In this document: piece after piece, positions 49,773-57,386 of the stretch | Position numbering within the stretch: position 1 is the stretch's first letter | How the letters are laid out: every line of letters begins with the position of its first letter | NCBI GenBank assembly: GCA_910588815.1 | Contig: CAJUQY010000008.1 | Span: 1-61,715 of the forward strand | DNA from: an uncultured Lachnospiraceae bacterium | GTDB lineage: Bacteria; Bacillota; Clostridia; Lachnospirales; Lachnospiraceae | Reading direction: 5' to 3' | Length of the DNA stretch: 61,715 nt | The notes under the pieces: model-generated | What the model was told of the DNA's origin: nothing | The model's input: only the letters and a program-made list of their open reading frames with translations | The model's database searches: none | Program-made: the position numbers and the translations under genes

Positions 49773-50222
49773 CTACCGCTCCTTTATCATAACAAAATTT
49801 GTAAGAAGAATCCCCTGCTTTTCTGCCTGCTGCTCTTTGACAGCCTTATATCCTCTTTTTTCAAAAAAAGGTCTTGCTGTTATAGACGCATGAGTAACAA
49901 TATTCTCCTGAACTGCAGACTCCAACCGATCACAAATAGCCGTGGCAATTCCTTTTTGTTGATGACCGGCATGTACAAATAATCGGTCAAGATAGCCCGT
50001 CTCATCGATATCCCCAAATCCTACGATGATGCCATCATCAATCGCAACAACACTGAAATGCTCTCGCAACGACTGGTTCCATGTTTCCAAATCTACCTGT
50101 CCTGTCGCCCACGCATCTAATTGTTCTTTGGTGTAATCTTTCGCATTGACTGTGTGAACCGTGTTGTAGAAAAGCTCCGTCAATTGCCTGCAGTCTGATG
50201 ATTGATACTCTCTAATAAACAA
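49773..50222 (-). CDS. GNAT-family N-acetyltransferase
   Basis: This 149-residue protein has the GNAT plan: MFIREYQSSDCRQLTELFYNT at the N-terminus, a central strand VVAIDDGIIVGFGDID, the acetyl-CoA loop LFVHAGHQQKGIATAICDRL, and ARPFFEKRGYK near the end. The substrate is unknown. The start is a TTG at 50222 with GAGGTGAAGGA just upstream. The gene is more A+T-rich than the flanking housekeeping genes and follows a fragmentary zinc-binding gene by 12 bases, so the pair may be acquired. Confidence 0.85.
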   Translation of the reverse strand: MFIREYQSSDCRQLTELFYNTVHTVNAKDYTKEQLDAWATGQVDLETWNQSLREHFSVVAIDDGIIVGFGDIDETGYLDRLFVHAGHQQKGIATAICDRLESAVQENIVTHASITARPFFEKRGYKAVKEQQAEKQGILLTNFVMIKER

Positions 50223-50234
50223 TGTTCCTTCACC

Positions 50235-50372
50235 TCAAATCTTGCAGACGCAGCGACCATTCACACATCTGGTTTTGCTGTTTTCCTTCCTGTGGCAAAT
50301 TGCACCTTCCACAGGTTCATCTTTTTCTATATACTCCAAAGGAGCATTGCAGATTAAACATTCCTCTTTCAT
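50235..50372 (-). pseudogene. Zinc-knuckle fragment resembling the start of DUF5714 proteins
   Basis: A 45-residue frame starts at ATG 50372 with GGAGGTG eight bases upstream. It encodes MKEECLICNAPLEYIEKDE, then AICHRKENSKTRCVNGRCVC and two more residues. The cysteine spacing (C-x2-C, C-x-H-like, C-x4-C-x-C) is that of a treble-clef or zinc-ribbon head. Such a head begins larger proteins of about 200 residues (DUF5714-like, from memory), so I regard this as the surviving 5' part of such a gene. A short functional protein cannot be excluded, since the translation signals are intact and it leads into the GNAT gene. Confidence 0.5.
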
Positions 50373-50439
50373 ATAGCAGCACCTCCGCCAATACTGATTT
50401 GTTGAGATTTCCGCCATTCCATACACAGTGACATTTCAT

Positions 50440-50467
50440 AAAAAAACCGGAGGGATTACTCCTCCAG
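50440..50467 (-). terminator. Terminator of the rplU-rsfS operon
   Basis: On the minus strand CTGGAGG (50467-50461) pairs with CCTCCGG (50453-50447), followed by seven T. The stem begins inside the last rsfS codons and the loop contains its stop codon, a very compact ending. Confidence 0.8.
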
Positions 50468-50812
50468 TTCTTTTATATCCACAAATTTTCCGTCTCTCCA
50501 GATCCTTTCCAGATCATAGAATCTCCGGTCTTCTTTGGAAAACACATGGACAACAATATCTTTATAGTCAAGCAGGATCCAGTGGGCCGACTGATAACCT
50601 TCCCGCTGTGTAAAGTGATAACCGGCCTTCTCCATCTCTTCTTCCACATTGTCGACCATGGCCTGCACCTGATTGCTGTTTTCGCCGTTTGCTATGATAA
50701 AATAATCCGCCAGGCATGATACCCCGGATATGTCAATGACCGTCACTTCCTGCCCCTTTTTATCCTCCAGGGCCCGGCAGGCGATAGCAGCCATTTCTTT
50801 TGATTGATTCAT
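50456..50812 (-). CDS. rsfS: Ribosomal silencing factor RsfS
   Basis: RsfS binds uL14 on the 50S subunit and blocks subunit joining in starvation. The 118-residue protein shows ALEDKKGQEVTVIDISGVSC, LADYFIIANGENSNQVQAMV and HWILLDYKDIVVHVF. The ATG at 50812 has AAAGGAGGAG seven bases upstream; the frame's upstream ATG at 50869 lies in the repeat that separates it from yqeK. It is the last gene of the operon. Confidence 0.95.
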   Translation of the reverse strand: MNQSKEMAAIACRALEDKKGQEVTVIDISGVSCLADYFIIANGENSNQVQAMVDNVEEEMEKAGYHFTQREGYQSAHWILLDYKDIVVHVFSKEDRRFYDLERIWRDGKFVDIKELEE

Positions 50813-50837
50813 ATACGCTCCTCCTTTTTTATAGCCA

Positions 50838-50905
50838 TGAGCCAAATGATTTGCCGGCATAACCGCCATTACTCCTGGGAATCATTTGACAAATAAGTAT
50901 GCTCA
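50838..50905 (-). repeat. Hairpin-type dispersed repeat, copy 2
   Basis: Read on the minus strand it begins GAGCATACTTATTTGT, then CAAATGATT, and ends AATCATTTGGCT, matching the copy at 37407-37475. CAAATGATT and AATCATTTG are inverted arms. The 5' half lies inside the last codons of yqeK, so the repeat supplies the C-terminus of that protein. Confidence 0.65.
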
Positions 50906-51474
50906 TGTAACTCCCGATAATACAAACATGCTTCCTCTGTCGTCTTATCGATATTTTCCGGTGTTTTCTTCAGATAATCCAGCGTGTCACTCATGATTCC
51001 GCAGACAGCTTTGTCCAAATCCACAAATGCGAGCCCTCGGATTCGGTCGAGATTCGGTGCCTTGAAACGCCTCGGCTCAATATAATCTGCCACATAAATG
51101 ACCTTTTCCATCAGGCTCATGGCCGGACGTCCCGTCGTATGATAGCGGATCGCGTCCAGGATATCCGGATCATCCACATCATATTTTTTTCTGGCCAGAT
51201 ATTCTCCCAGCTTTGCATGGAGCAGGGAGGGGTTTTTCCGTTCCGCCTCTGACACCGGGATATGATGCTTGATACATTTTTTCAGCAAGGTCTCATTGTC
51301 ATATTGTTTGGCACAATCGTGGAGCAGCCCTGCCAGCTCCGCGTTCTCTGCATTGCATCCGTACCGCATAGCCAGGCAGGCTGCCGTATACGCAACTCCC
51401 AACGTATGCTCAAAACGTCCCATACCCAGCTTGTGACGAAGTTTTTCTTTGATCACCATATAATCTGGTTTCAC
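50869..51474 (-). CDS. yqeK: YqeK-family HD-domain hydrolase (Ap4A hydrolase type)
   Basis: This 201-residue HD-domain protein matches YqeK: FEHTLGVAYTAACLAMRYG, LLHDCAKQYDNE (HD pair), HAKLGEYLARKKY and IRYHTTGRPAMSLMEKVIYVADYIEPRR. Members hydrolyse diadenosine tetraphosphate symmetrically. It lies between nadD and rsfS as in Bacillus. GGAGGGATATGTG precedes the ATG on the minus strand. Its final residues, about HTYLSNDSQE, are encoded by a repeat element and may be a recent replacement. Confidence 0.92.
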   Translation of the reverse strand: MKPDYMVIKEKLRHKLGMGRFEHTLGVAYTAACLAMRYGCNAENAELAGLLHDCAKQYDNETLLKKCIKHHIPVSEAERKNPSLLHAKLGEYLARKKYDVDDPDILDAIRYHTTGRPAMSLMEKVIYVADYIEPRRFKAPNLDRIRGLAFVDLDKAVCGIMSDTLDYLKKTPENIDKTTEEACLYYRELHEHTYLSNDSQE

Positions 51475-51530
51475 ACATATCCCTCCTCCGATATCCTGTC
51501 ATCTGTAATATTACCCGTATCGTACCGGGT

Positions 51531-52160
51531 TCACCGATACAGCTGATGGCTCTCCATATACCGGTATACTGCCTCCGGCACATAATAGCGGACAGAAGCG
51601 CCCTCTGCACAGCGCTTTCGTATTTCACTGGAAGAAATCGCAATATCAGGCATTTCAATCAGGCCGATGGTTCCGCCAAACCGTTCTTTCAAGTAATCCA
51701 CCTGCTTCTTGATGTTTTCCAGAGGAACCTCCGAACGGTTTCCGGCCAGTATTGCCGCTCTTTGAAAAATCTTTTCTGGTTGGTGCCAGGCATCTACGGC
51801 AAAGAGAGAATCCGCCCCCATGATAAAATAAAATTCCGTATCCGGATATTCTTCGTGGAGCGTCTCCAGGGTATCGCTGGTATATGTGATCCCGCTGCGG
51901 CGAAGCTCCAGATCAGAATATGCAAAACCGGAATTTCCCTCAATGGCTATCTGAACCATATTCCTCCGATGTTCCACCGGGGACACCTGCCTGTGATCCT
52001 TGTGGGGAGGCGTGGCAGAAGGCATAAAGAGTATTTGGGCCAGATGAAACTGCACCCGCGCGCTTTCCGCCAGCAAGAGATGTGCCATGTGTATCGGATC
52101 AAAGGTTCCTCCCATAATGCCGATTTTTTTCTTTGGCTGTCCCGTTTGATTCCAATCCAT
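51531..52160 (-). CDS. nadD: Nicotinate-nucleotide adenylyltransferase
   Basis: NadD forms NaAD from nicotinate mononucleotide and ATP in NAD synthesis. The 209 residues have the nucleotidyltransferase motif GIMGGTFDPIHMAHLLLAE and the C-terminal ISSSEIRKR motif. The ATG at 52160 gives the family start (MDWNQTGQPKKKIGIMGG); a TTG at 52214 would overlap yhbY and has no good site. The GAGAGG upstream is about 12 bases away. Confidence 0.94.
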   Translation of the reverse strand: MDWNQTGQPKKKIGIMGGTFDPIHMAHLLLAESARVQFHLAQILFMPSATPPHKDHRQVSPVEHRRNMVQIAIEGNSGFAYSDLELRRSGITYTSDTLETLHEEYPDTEFYFIMGADSLFAVDAWHQPEKIFQRAAILAGNRSEVPLENIKKQVDYLKERFGGTIGLIEMPDIAISSSEIRKRCAEGASVRYYVPEAVYRYMESHQLYR

Positions 52161-52197
52161 GTTCCGAACTATCCTCTCCGGCCTCCAAAACACATGT

Positions 52198-52488
52198 TTA
52201 TTTTGGAAGCTCAATCTTCTTTTTAGTTTTGGATTCCCGGTACAGGACGATCTTTTTTCCGATTACCTGAACCACCTGGGAACGAGTTCTTTCTGCAAGT
52301 GCCTCTCCGATGCTTCTGGCGTCATCCACGCAGTTTTTCAATACATTGATTTTGATCAGCTCTCTGGCCTCCAGTGCCTCATTTGCCGCTTCCGTGAGCT
52401 CGGGAGTCAAGCTGGACTTCCCGATCTGCAAAATGGGATCCATGGTCATGGCCAAGCTTTTTAAATACGCCCGCTGTCTGCTGTTCAT
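52198..52488 (-). CDS. yhbY: CRM-domain RNA-binding protein YhbY
   Basis: This 96-residue single CRM domain matches YhbY, a 50S-associated assembly factor: RAYLKSLAMTMDPILQIGKS, with the conserved GK, then ELIKINVLKNC and VQVIGKKIVLYRES. CGGAGGAAATC precedes the ATG at 52488. Earlier in-frame starts run into obgE. Confidence 0.93.
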   Translation of the reverse strand: MNSRQRAYLKSLAMTMDPILQIGKSSLTPELTEAANEALEARELIKINVLKNCVDDARSIGEALAERTRSQVVQVIGKKIVLYRESKTKKKIELPK

Positions 52489-52504
52489 GATTTCCTCCGG
52501 TCTT

Positions 52505-53791
52505 CTATTTATAATAATCAAATTCCAGGCCATATATTTTTACGGTATCTCCCTCTTCGATTCCGGCTCGCTCTAAATCTTCCAGAATTCCATTCTTTTT
52601 CAGGAAATTCTGGAAAAATTCAAATCCCTTTTCCGAGTCAAGATTGGTATAGCCCAACATCTTTTCGATTCTCGGACCTTCCACACAATATACTCCCTCC
52701 TCCAGCTTTTCTACCTGGTAGGGAAGAGATTCAGAGACAGATAACGCATCCAAATCAAATTCCCGCTCAAAAACAGTCGGAGCATCATCCATATCCTGAA
52801 GAAGCCCCTGCACATGGCCAAGCAATGCTTTTACGCCCTGTCCGCTGACCGCGGAGATCGCAAATACCCGGATTCCGTCTTTCTCAAAAGCCTCCCGGAT
52901 CCTAGAAAGGGGATCTTCACCGTCCATAGCCACCGCGTCCATTTTGTTGGCGGCAATCACCTGGGGCTTTGCCAGCAGGGCAGGATTGTGTTTTCCGAGT
53001 TCCTCATTGATGGCACGGATGTCCCCCACCGGATCCCGTCCCTCTATGGAAGCGGCATCCACCATATGGATCAGCACCTTTGTCCGCTCGATATGCTTTA
53101 AAAAAGCATGTCCCAGGCCGATCCCCTCGGAGGCCCCCTCAATCAATCCTGGGATATCTGCCATGACGAAACCTCCTCCGTCACCGAGATCCACCACCCC
53201 CAGATGAGGATTCAATGTGGTAAAATGGTAATTGGCGATTTTCGGCCTCGCGTTGCTGACTCTGGAGAGCAGTGTCGACTTTCCTACGTTGGGAAACCCG
53301 ACAAGCCCCACGTCGGCAATCACCTTCAATTCCAGAAGAACCCAAAGTTCCTGGCCGGCCTGGCCCGGCTGCGCATATTTGGGAACCTGCATGGTTGCCG
53401 TCGCATAATGCATATTTCCGTTTCCACCGCAGCCGCCTTTCAAAATGACCTCTCTCTTGTTCTCCCCGGACATATCGGCAATAATCTTTCCTGTCTCAAA
53501 GTCTTTGATGATTGTCCCCTCCGGAACCTTAATCACCAAATCCTGTCCGTCTTTTCCATGACAGCGCCTTTTCCCGCCCTCCTGCCCGTTCGTTGCCACA
53601 TATTTCCTTACATGGCGGAAATCTGTCAAAGTATTCAGGCCCTTATCCACCACAAAAATAATGTCACCGCCGCGGCCGCCGTCGCCGCCGTCCGGTCCGC
53701 CGTTCGGCACATACAGCTCCCGGCGGAAGCTGACATGACCGTCGCCGCCTTTTCCTGATTTAATAAAAATTTTTGCGCTGTCTGCAAACAT
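52505..53791 (-). CDS. obgE: GTPase ObgE/CgtA
   Basis: Obg is an essential 50S-assembly GTPase. The 428-residue protein has the glycine-rich Obg fold at the N-terminus (FIKSGKGGDGHVSFRREL, PNGGPDGGDGGRGG) and the G domain (GFPNVGKSTLLSRVSNA, DIPGLIEGASEG, ANKMDA). A C-terminal OCT domain follows, ending at GDTVKIYGLEFDYYK. I start it at ATG 53791 (MFADSAKIF), with AAAGGA upstream. The start at 53848 would extend into unconserved sequence. The composite palindromic repeat separates it from rpmA. Confidence 0.96.
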   Translation of the reverse strand: MFADSAKIFIKSGKGGDGHVSFRRELYVPNGGPDGGDGGRGGDIIFVVDKGLNTLTDFRHVRKYVATNGQEGGKRRCHGKDGQDLVIKVPEGTIIKDFETGKIIADMSGENKREVILKGGCGGNGNMHYATATMQVPKYAQPGQAGQELWVLLELKVIADVGLVGFPNVGKSTLLSRVSNARPKIANYHFTTLNPHLGVVDLGDGGGFVMADIPGLIEGASEGIGLGHAFLKHIERTKVLIHMVDAASIEGRDPVGDIRAINEELGKHNPALLAKPQVIAANKMDAVAMDGEDPLSRIREAFEKDGIRVFAISAVSGQGVKALLGHVQGLLQDMDDAPTVFEREFDLDALSVSESLPYQVEKLEEGVYCVEGPRIEKMLGYTNLDSEKGFEFFQNFLKKNGILEDLERAGIEEGDTVKIYGLEFDYYK

Positions 53792-53856
53792 TTCGCTGTT
53801 TTCCTTTCCTCGGCATACGGACACATCCCTGCCGCATTCATTCGCCAAATTCCGCT

Positions 53857-53996
53857 GCGCCGGGTGCCCGTCAGCTTTGCTGACATTCTCCCTCCGGGCA
53901 CCCGTGTATTTGATCGAGTAGGGAAGATTACTCTTCCCCTACTCGTCGCGCCGGGCCCCGCCGGCTCTGCCGGCAATCTTCCTTTGGGGCCCGTGT
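53857..53996 (-). repeat. Composite palindromic repeat, copy 3 (hairpins A'-B-A), within an operon
   Basis: In the orientation of the operon it carries the same three hairpins as copy 1. The rpmA-proximal A' unit pairs CGGGCCCC with GGGGCCCG around GCCGGC/GCCGGC. Unit B pairs CGAGTAGGGGAAGA with TCTTCCCTACTCG. The last A unit pairs CGGGTGCCCG with CGGGCACCCG around GTCAGC/GCTGAC. Arm sequences differ from copies 1 and 2 but stay complementary. It fills the rpmA-obgE gap. Confidence 0.82.
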
Positions 53997-54042
53997 GCAT
54001 AAAAGCCGACGCATGGAGCGCCGGCTTTCCTAAAAACCTGGT

Positions 54043-54333
54043 TTATTCGTTTGCTGCCTTGGGATATACAGAAACCTGCTTTTTGTCTCTGCCCTTCCTC
54101 TCAAAACGCACCACACCATCTACCAACGCAAACAATGTGTCGTCGCCGCCGCGGCCCACATTGACCCCGGGATGGATTTTTGTGCCACGCTGTCTGTAAA
54201 GGATATTCCCGGCCAGCACGAACTGTCCGTCCGCCCTCTTGGCGCCAAGTCTCTTGGCCTCAGAATCTCTGCCGTTTTTCGTAGAGCCTACACCCTTTTT
54301 ATGGGCGAATAACTGAAGGTTCATCTTTAACAT
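54043..54333 (-). CDS. rpmA: 50S ribosomal protein L27 with cleavable N-terminus
   Basis: bL27 sits at the peptidyl-transferase centre. The 96 residues begin MLKMNLQLFAHKKGVGSTKN. The segment before AHKKG is the Firmicutes-type leader removed after LQLF by the protease Prp, which is encoded just upstream. The rest (LGAKRADGQFVLAGNILYRQ, RGTKIHPGVNVGRGGDDTLF) is standard L27. GGAGGTG precedes the ATG. Confidence 0.97.
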   Translation of the reverse strand: MLKMNLQLFAHKKGVGSTKNGRDSEAKRLGAKRADGQFVLAGNILYRQRGTKIHPGVNVGRGGDDTLFALVDGVVRFERKGRDKKQVSVYPKAANE

Positions 54334-54336
54334 GTC

Positions 54337-54675
54337 TCACACCTCCTCAGTCACGATCCGAATCCATGGATCTTTTTGGTTTTCCTGACAGCTGCTGTCC
54401 CTGACGCCCTCCAAACCAAGCAGCATCGTATTCAACAGCAGCTTTGTCTCTTTGCTGACATTTGTGGAAAAAGTACACTCGAGATATCCGTCCTCCAAAG
54501 AACAGTCAAACGGATCTTCTGTGAATGCCTCTATGGCATTGACCGTGTTCTGTGCCAGCGCCGATACGGCCGCACAGATGATATCCTTCCCTGCTTCCTC
54601 AAAATCCGCATGGCCGGATATCCGAAACCCCCGGTGTTCTCCCTCCGCATCTACAAATACGTTTACCGTAATCAT
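54337..54675 (-). CDS. prp: Ribosomal-processing cysteine protease Prp
   Basis: Prp (YsxB family) removes the N-terminal leader of bL27. The 112-residue protein contains the catalytic His region GFRISGHADFEEAGKD and the Cys region DIICAAVSALAQNTVNAIE. It is encoded between rplU and rpmA, as in other Firmicutes whose L27 has the leader, and the stop is three bases before the rpmA start. Confidence 0.93.
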   Translation of the reverse strand: MITVNVFVDAEGEHRGFRISGHADFEEAGKDIICAAVSALAQNTVNAIEAFTEDPFDCSLEDGYLECTFSTNVSKETKLLLNTMLLGLEGVRDSSCQENQKDPWIRIVTEEV

Positions 54676-54694
54676 CGTCTTTTACAAAAACGGA

Positions 54695-55003
54695 TTAAGC
54701 ATTGATCTTTTCAATCTTAACCTGGGTATAAGCCTGTCTGTGACCGTTTTTCTTATGATAGCCGGTCTTTCTCTTATACTTGTAAACGATAACCTTTTTG
54801 CCTCTGCCGTCTCCCATAACGGTCGCAGAAACGCTTGCACCTGCCACGGTAGGACAGCCTACGGTCAGCTGGTCACCGCCCACAGCCAGAACCTGGTCAA
54901 AGGTATAAGCCTCGCCGGCCGCCGCTCCAAGCTTTTCCACTTTGATGACATCGCCTTCCGCAACTTTGTACTGCTTGCCGCCTGTTGCAATAATCGCGTA
55001 CAT
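54695..55003 (-). CDS. rplU: 50S ribosomal protein L21
   Basis: bL21 is an early-binding large-subunit protein. The 102 residues start MYAIIATGGKQYKVAEGDVI and end with the conserved RKTGYHKKNGHRQAYTQVKI. The ATG at 55003 has CAGGAGGTG upstream; the longer frame starts inside the leader RNA. It is the first gene of the rplU-prp-rpmA-obgE-yhbY-nadD-yqeK-rsfS series. Confidence 0.97.
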   Translation of the reverse strand: MYAIIATGGKQYKVAEGDVIKVEKLGAAAGEAYTFDQVLAVGGDQLTVGCPTVAGASVSATVMGDGRGKKVIVYKYKRKTGYHKKNGHRQAYTQVKIEKINA

Positions 55004-55086
55004 ATGGCACCTCCTGTTTATCATTACTCGCCAGCTGCGGTGTCCGTCCGAAGGGATGGCACTTTTCAACCTCGCTGTGCGGCATA
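55004..55086 (-). promoter_or_regulatory. Probable L21 leader RNA
   Basis: The transcribed leader of rplU, about 80 bases, has several pairing segments (for example GTGCCATCCC... / ...GGACACCGC and CAGC/GCTG) and a short GAGGTTGAAAAGTGCC stretch. Firmicutes rplU operons carry a structured L21 leader that is thought to be bound by L21. I cannot fold it here, so the match is provisional. Confidence 0.5.
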
Positions 55087-55093
55087 CTTAATA

Positions 55094-55122
55094 AATATAA
55101 CAGAATTCCTGCGGCTTGTCAA
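55094..55122 (-). promoter_or_regulatory. Promoter of the rplU operon
   Basis: On the minus strand a perfect TTGACA (55122-55117) and TATATT (55099-55094) are spaced by 17 bases, a strong promoter as expected for ribosomal protein genes. Confidence 0.85.
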
Positions 55123-55168
55123 ATGGTTTTTATCCCAAGATTTTTCCGATTTGTGTCTCTTTTTGTAC

Positions 55169-55197
55169 TTGCGAAATACCGCAGGAAATGTTATAAA
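55169..55197 (+). promoter_or_regulatory. Promoter of the PRPP synthetase gene
   Basis: TTGCGA (55169-55174) and TATAAA (55192-55197) are separated by 17 bases, 52 bases before the start codon. It is back-to-back with the rplU promoter. Confidence 0.65.
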
Positions 55198-55249
55198 TTG
55201 TATATAAAGTATCATTGATCGACACGAGTTTAAGTTTTGGAGGATTCTC

Positions 55250-56470
55250 ATGTCCAACAATTACGCATTCAACAATACCATTCCCGTAGCACCTTTAAAA
55301 ATTTGTGCCCTGGAAAGTTGCAGGGATCTTGCCAGAAAGGTAAACAAGCATATTCTGCAGTTCCGGAAGAATGATACGGAGGAGCTGATTCGGCGCCAGG
55401 CCAGCTTAGAGTATCGGGGCTATGACTGTAATTCTTATTTGCTGGAGGCTTCCTGTCCCCGTTTCGGCACCGGGGAGGGAAAAGGGATTATCCACGAATC
55501 TGTTCGCGGCACGGATCTGTTTATCATGGTCGATGTGGTGAATTACAGCCTGACCTATACCGTTTGCGGACATCAAAATTTTATGTCTCCGGATGATCAT
55601 TATCAGGATCTGAAACGGATTATCGGCGCTTCTGTCGCCAATGCCCATCGAGTCAATGTTATTATGCCTTATCTCTATGAGGGACGCCAGCACAAACGCA
55701 GCAAACGGGAATCTTTAGACTGCGCCTATGCGCTGGAAGAACTTTCCAATATGGGCGTTTCCAACATCATCACTTTTGATGCCCACGATCCCAGAGTCCA
55801 GAACGCTATTCCCCTTCACGGCTTCGACAACTTCATGCCGCCCTACCAGTTTATCAAAGCGATTTTCAAGAAAAATCACGACCTGACGATTGACAAGGAC
55901 CATCTGATGGTGATCAGTCCCGATGAGGGCGCCATGGGACGGGCTGTCTATTTTGCCAACAACCTGGGCGTAAATATGGGGATGTTCTACAAACGCCGTG
56001 ATTACTCTACGGTTGTCAACGGCCGAAATCCCATTGTAGCCCATGAATTTTTGGGCGCAGACGTGGACGGAAAGACGGTGATTATCATCGACGACATGAT
56101 CTCCTCCGGTGAAAGTATGTTGGATACGGCGAGGGAGTTGAGAGAACGCCATGCGGACAAGGTGATCATTTGCTGTACCTTTGGTCTTTTCACCGACGGC
56201 TTCGAAAAATTCGATGAGTTTCATAAGCAGGGTTATTTCGATTATGTTGTGACCACCAATTTGAATTACCGGCCGAAAGAGCTTTTGACCCGTGAGTGGT
56301 ACCTGGAAGCCGATATGTCTAAATTCATGGCGGCCATTATCAATACCATCAACCATGACCACTCCTTAAACAATATCATCGATCCCACGGAGAAAATCCA
56401 GAAGCTGATGGCCAAATACAACAAAAAGAGAAAAAATGAATTCCGGCAGATGGAGCTTCCCTTCAAGTAA
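55250..56470 (+). CDS. prs: Ribose-phosphate pyrophosphokinase, long form
   Basis: Prs makes PRPP from ribose-5-phosphate and ATP. The 406-residue protein keeps the PRPP-binding loop VIIIDDMISSGESM, the ATP/metal region VNVIMPYLYEGRQHKR and ITFDAHDPRVQNAIP. It is about 80 residues longer than the usual class I enzyme, with a longer N-terminus and a helical C-terminal tail ending NEFRQMELPFK. This long form is common in Clostridia. TTGGAGG precedes the ATG. Confidence 0.92.
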   Translation: MSNNYAFNNTIPVAPLKICALESCRDLARKVNKHILQFRKNDTEELIRRQASLEYRGYDCNSYLLEASCPRFGTGEGKGIIHESVRGTDLFIMVDVVNYSLTYTVCGHQNFMSPDDHYQDLKRIIGASVANAHRVNVIMPYLYEGRQHKRSKRESLDCAYALEELSNMGVSNIITFDAHDPRVQNAIPLHGFDNFMPPYQFIKAIFKKNHDLTIDKDHLMVISPDEGAMGRAVYFANNLGVNMGMFYKRRDYSTVVNGRNPIVAHEFLGADVDGKTVIIIDDMISSGESMLDTARELRERHADKVIICCTFGLFTDGFEKFDEFHKQGYFDYVVTTNLNYRPKELLTREWYLEADMSKFMAAIINTINHDHSLNNIIDPTEKIQKLMAKYNKKRKNEFRQMELPFK

Positions 56471-56488
56471 CTCTGCACGGTCTGCGGT

Positions 56489-56518
56489 CAGGCAGGGAAG
56501 AGGCCTCTTCCCTGCCTG
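56489..56518. terminator. Perfect 15-bp palindrome between convergent genes
   Basis: CAGGCAGGGAAGAGG is followed directly by its exact complement CCTCTTCCCTGCCTG. The stem is very stable, but the following T tract is weak (TGTATCT). It probably works as a two-way terminator for prs and the MBL gene. Confidence 0.7.
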
Positions 56519-56529
56519 TATCTATGAAA

Positions 56530-57261
56530 TTATGAAATCTCCCAGGTCTCTCCCTTTTCAGCGATTCTCTGCACCCGTTCCCCATAAGGCTCCGACACCG
56601 GGTCGGAAAGAAGTCTGCCGATCACCGAAAAATCTCCCCAAAAATGCATGGGAAAGGCGGCGTCTGTATCTGTTGTCCTCATAAAATAGTCAAATCCCCA
56701 GAAATACCGCTCCTCCTGTCTGGGATCAAGGGGTACGAAGGCAGCGTCAAAATGACAGCCCTCCAGCTTTTTCATTTCTGCCTGGAACCGTCTCGTCATA
56801 TCTTCGTATTCGGCCTCTGTCTCGCCGATCCAAGTCCACCAGTTCAAATCTCCCGCATGGTAAAGGCGTTTCCCCTCATATTCCAGCACAAAGGCTACCC
56901 CCTCGTCGGTGGATGCCAAAGTCTCCATTCTTAACGGCCTTCCGCCCACCCAAAGCTCCTGTGTCTGATTTTTTCCCACGTAAGCCACACGCTCTGCCAT
57001 CTCGTCGGAAATCCCCATTCGTCTGCGGTAATTCTCACTCATGCGGATATCCTTTGAGAGTATAAACCGCACCGAAGGATATTCCTCCGCCAGACAGAAG
57101 ACGGAACGGTCAAAATGGTCATGATGCCTGTGGCTGGCAAATACAACCAATTCCTTTTCTTTCGGAAAAACGGGAAGTTCCCCCTCAAAATAGTCAAACA
57201 GGAATACTGCCGCGTCAAATTCCACGGAAAAACTGCTGTGATGGATATATGTAATCTTCAT
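56530..57261 (-). CDS. MBL-fold metallo-hydrolase
   Basis: This 243-residue protein has the metallo-beta-lactamase motif SHRHHDHFD (H-x-H-x-D-H) near residue 45 and further ligands in YHAGDLNWW and PMHFWGD. The UlaG-like start (MKITYIHHSSFSVEFDAAVF) suggests a hydrolase of phosphorylated or cyclic small molecules. The substrate is unknown. AAAGGAGAGC precedes the ATG. It follows the carboxypeptidase gene on the minus strand after a strong hairpin. Confidence 0.87.
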   Translation of the reverse strand: MKITYIHHSSFSVEFDAAVFLFDYFEGELPVFPKEKELVVFASHRHHDHFDRSVFCLAEEYPSVRFILSKDIRMSENYRRRMGISDEMAERVAYVGKNQTQELWVGGRPLRMETLASTDEGVAFVLEYEGKRLYHAGDLNWWTWIGETEAEYEDMTRRFQAEMKKLEGCHFDAAFVPLDPRQEERYFWGFDYFMRTTDTDAAFPMHFWGDFSVIGRLLSDPVSEPYGERVQRIAEKGETWEIS

Positions 57262-57300
57262 TTGCTCTCCTTTCCATTTGTCCTTCTCTGATCTTTTTCT

Positions 57301-57328
57301 CAGAGTACGGAGTAATCCCCGTACTCTG
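57301..57328 (-). other. Hairpin between the carboxypeptidase and MBL genes
   Basis: CAGAGTACGG and CCGTACTCTG form a perfect ten-base stem with an eight-base loop. On the transcribed minus strand it is followed by AGAAAAAG and not by T, so it is not a standard terminator; it may affect mRNA processing or stability. Confidence 0.55.
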
Positions 57329-57386
57329 ACAGTTGCAATCGCTTCCGGGAGACCGTATCATTTCCCCGCAAAAATCCGGGAGAGAT

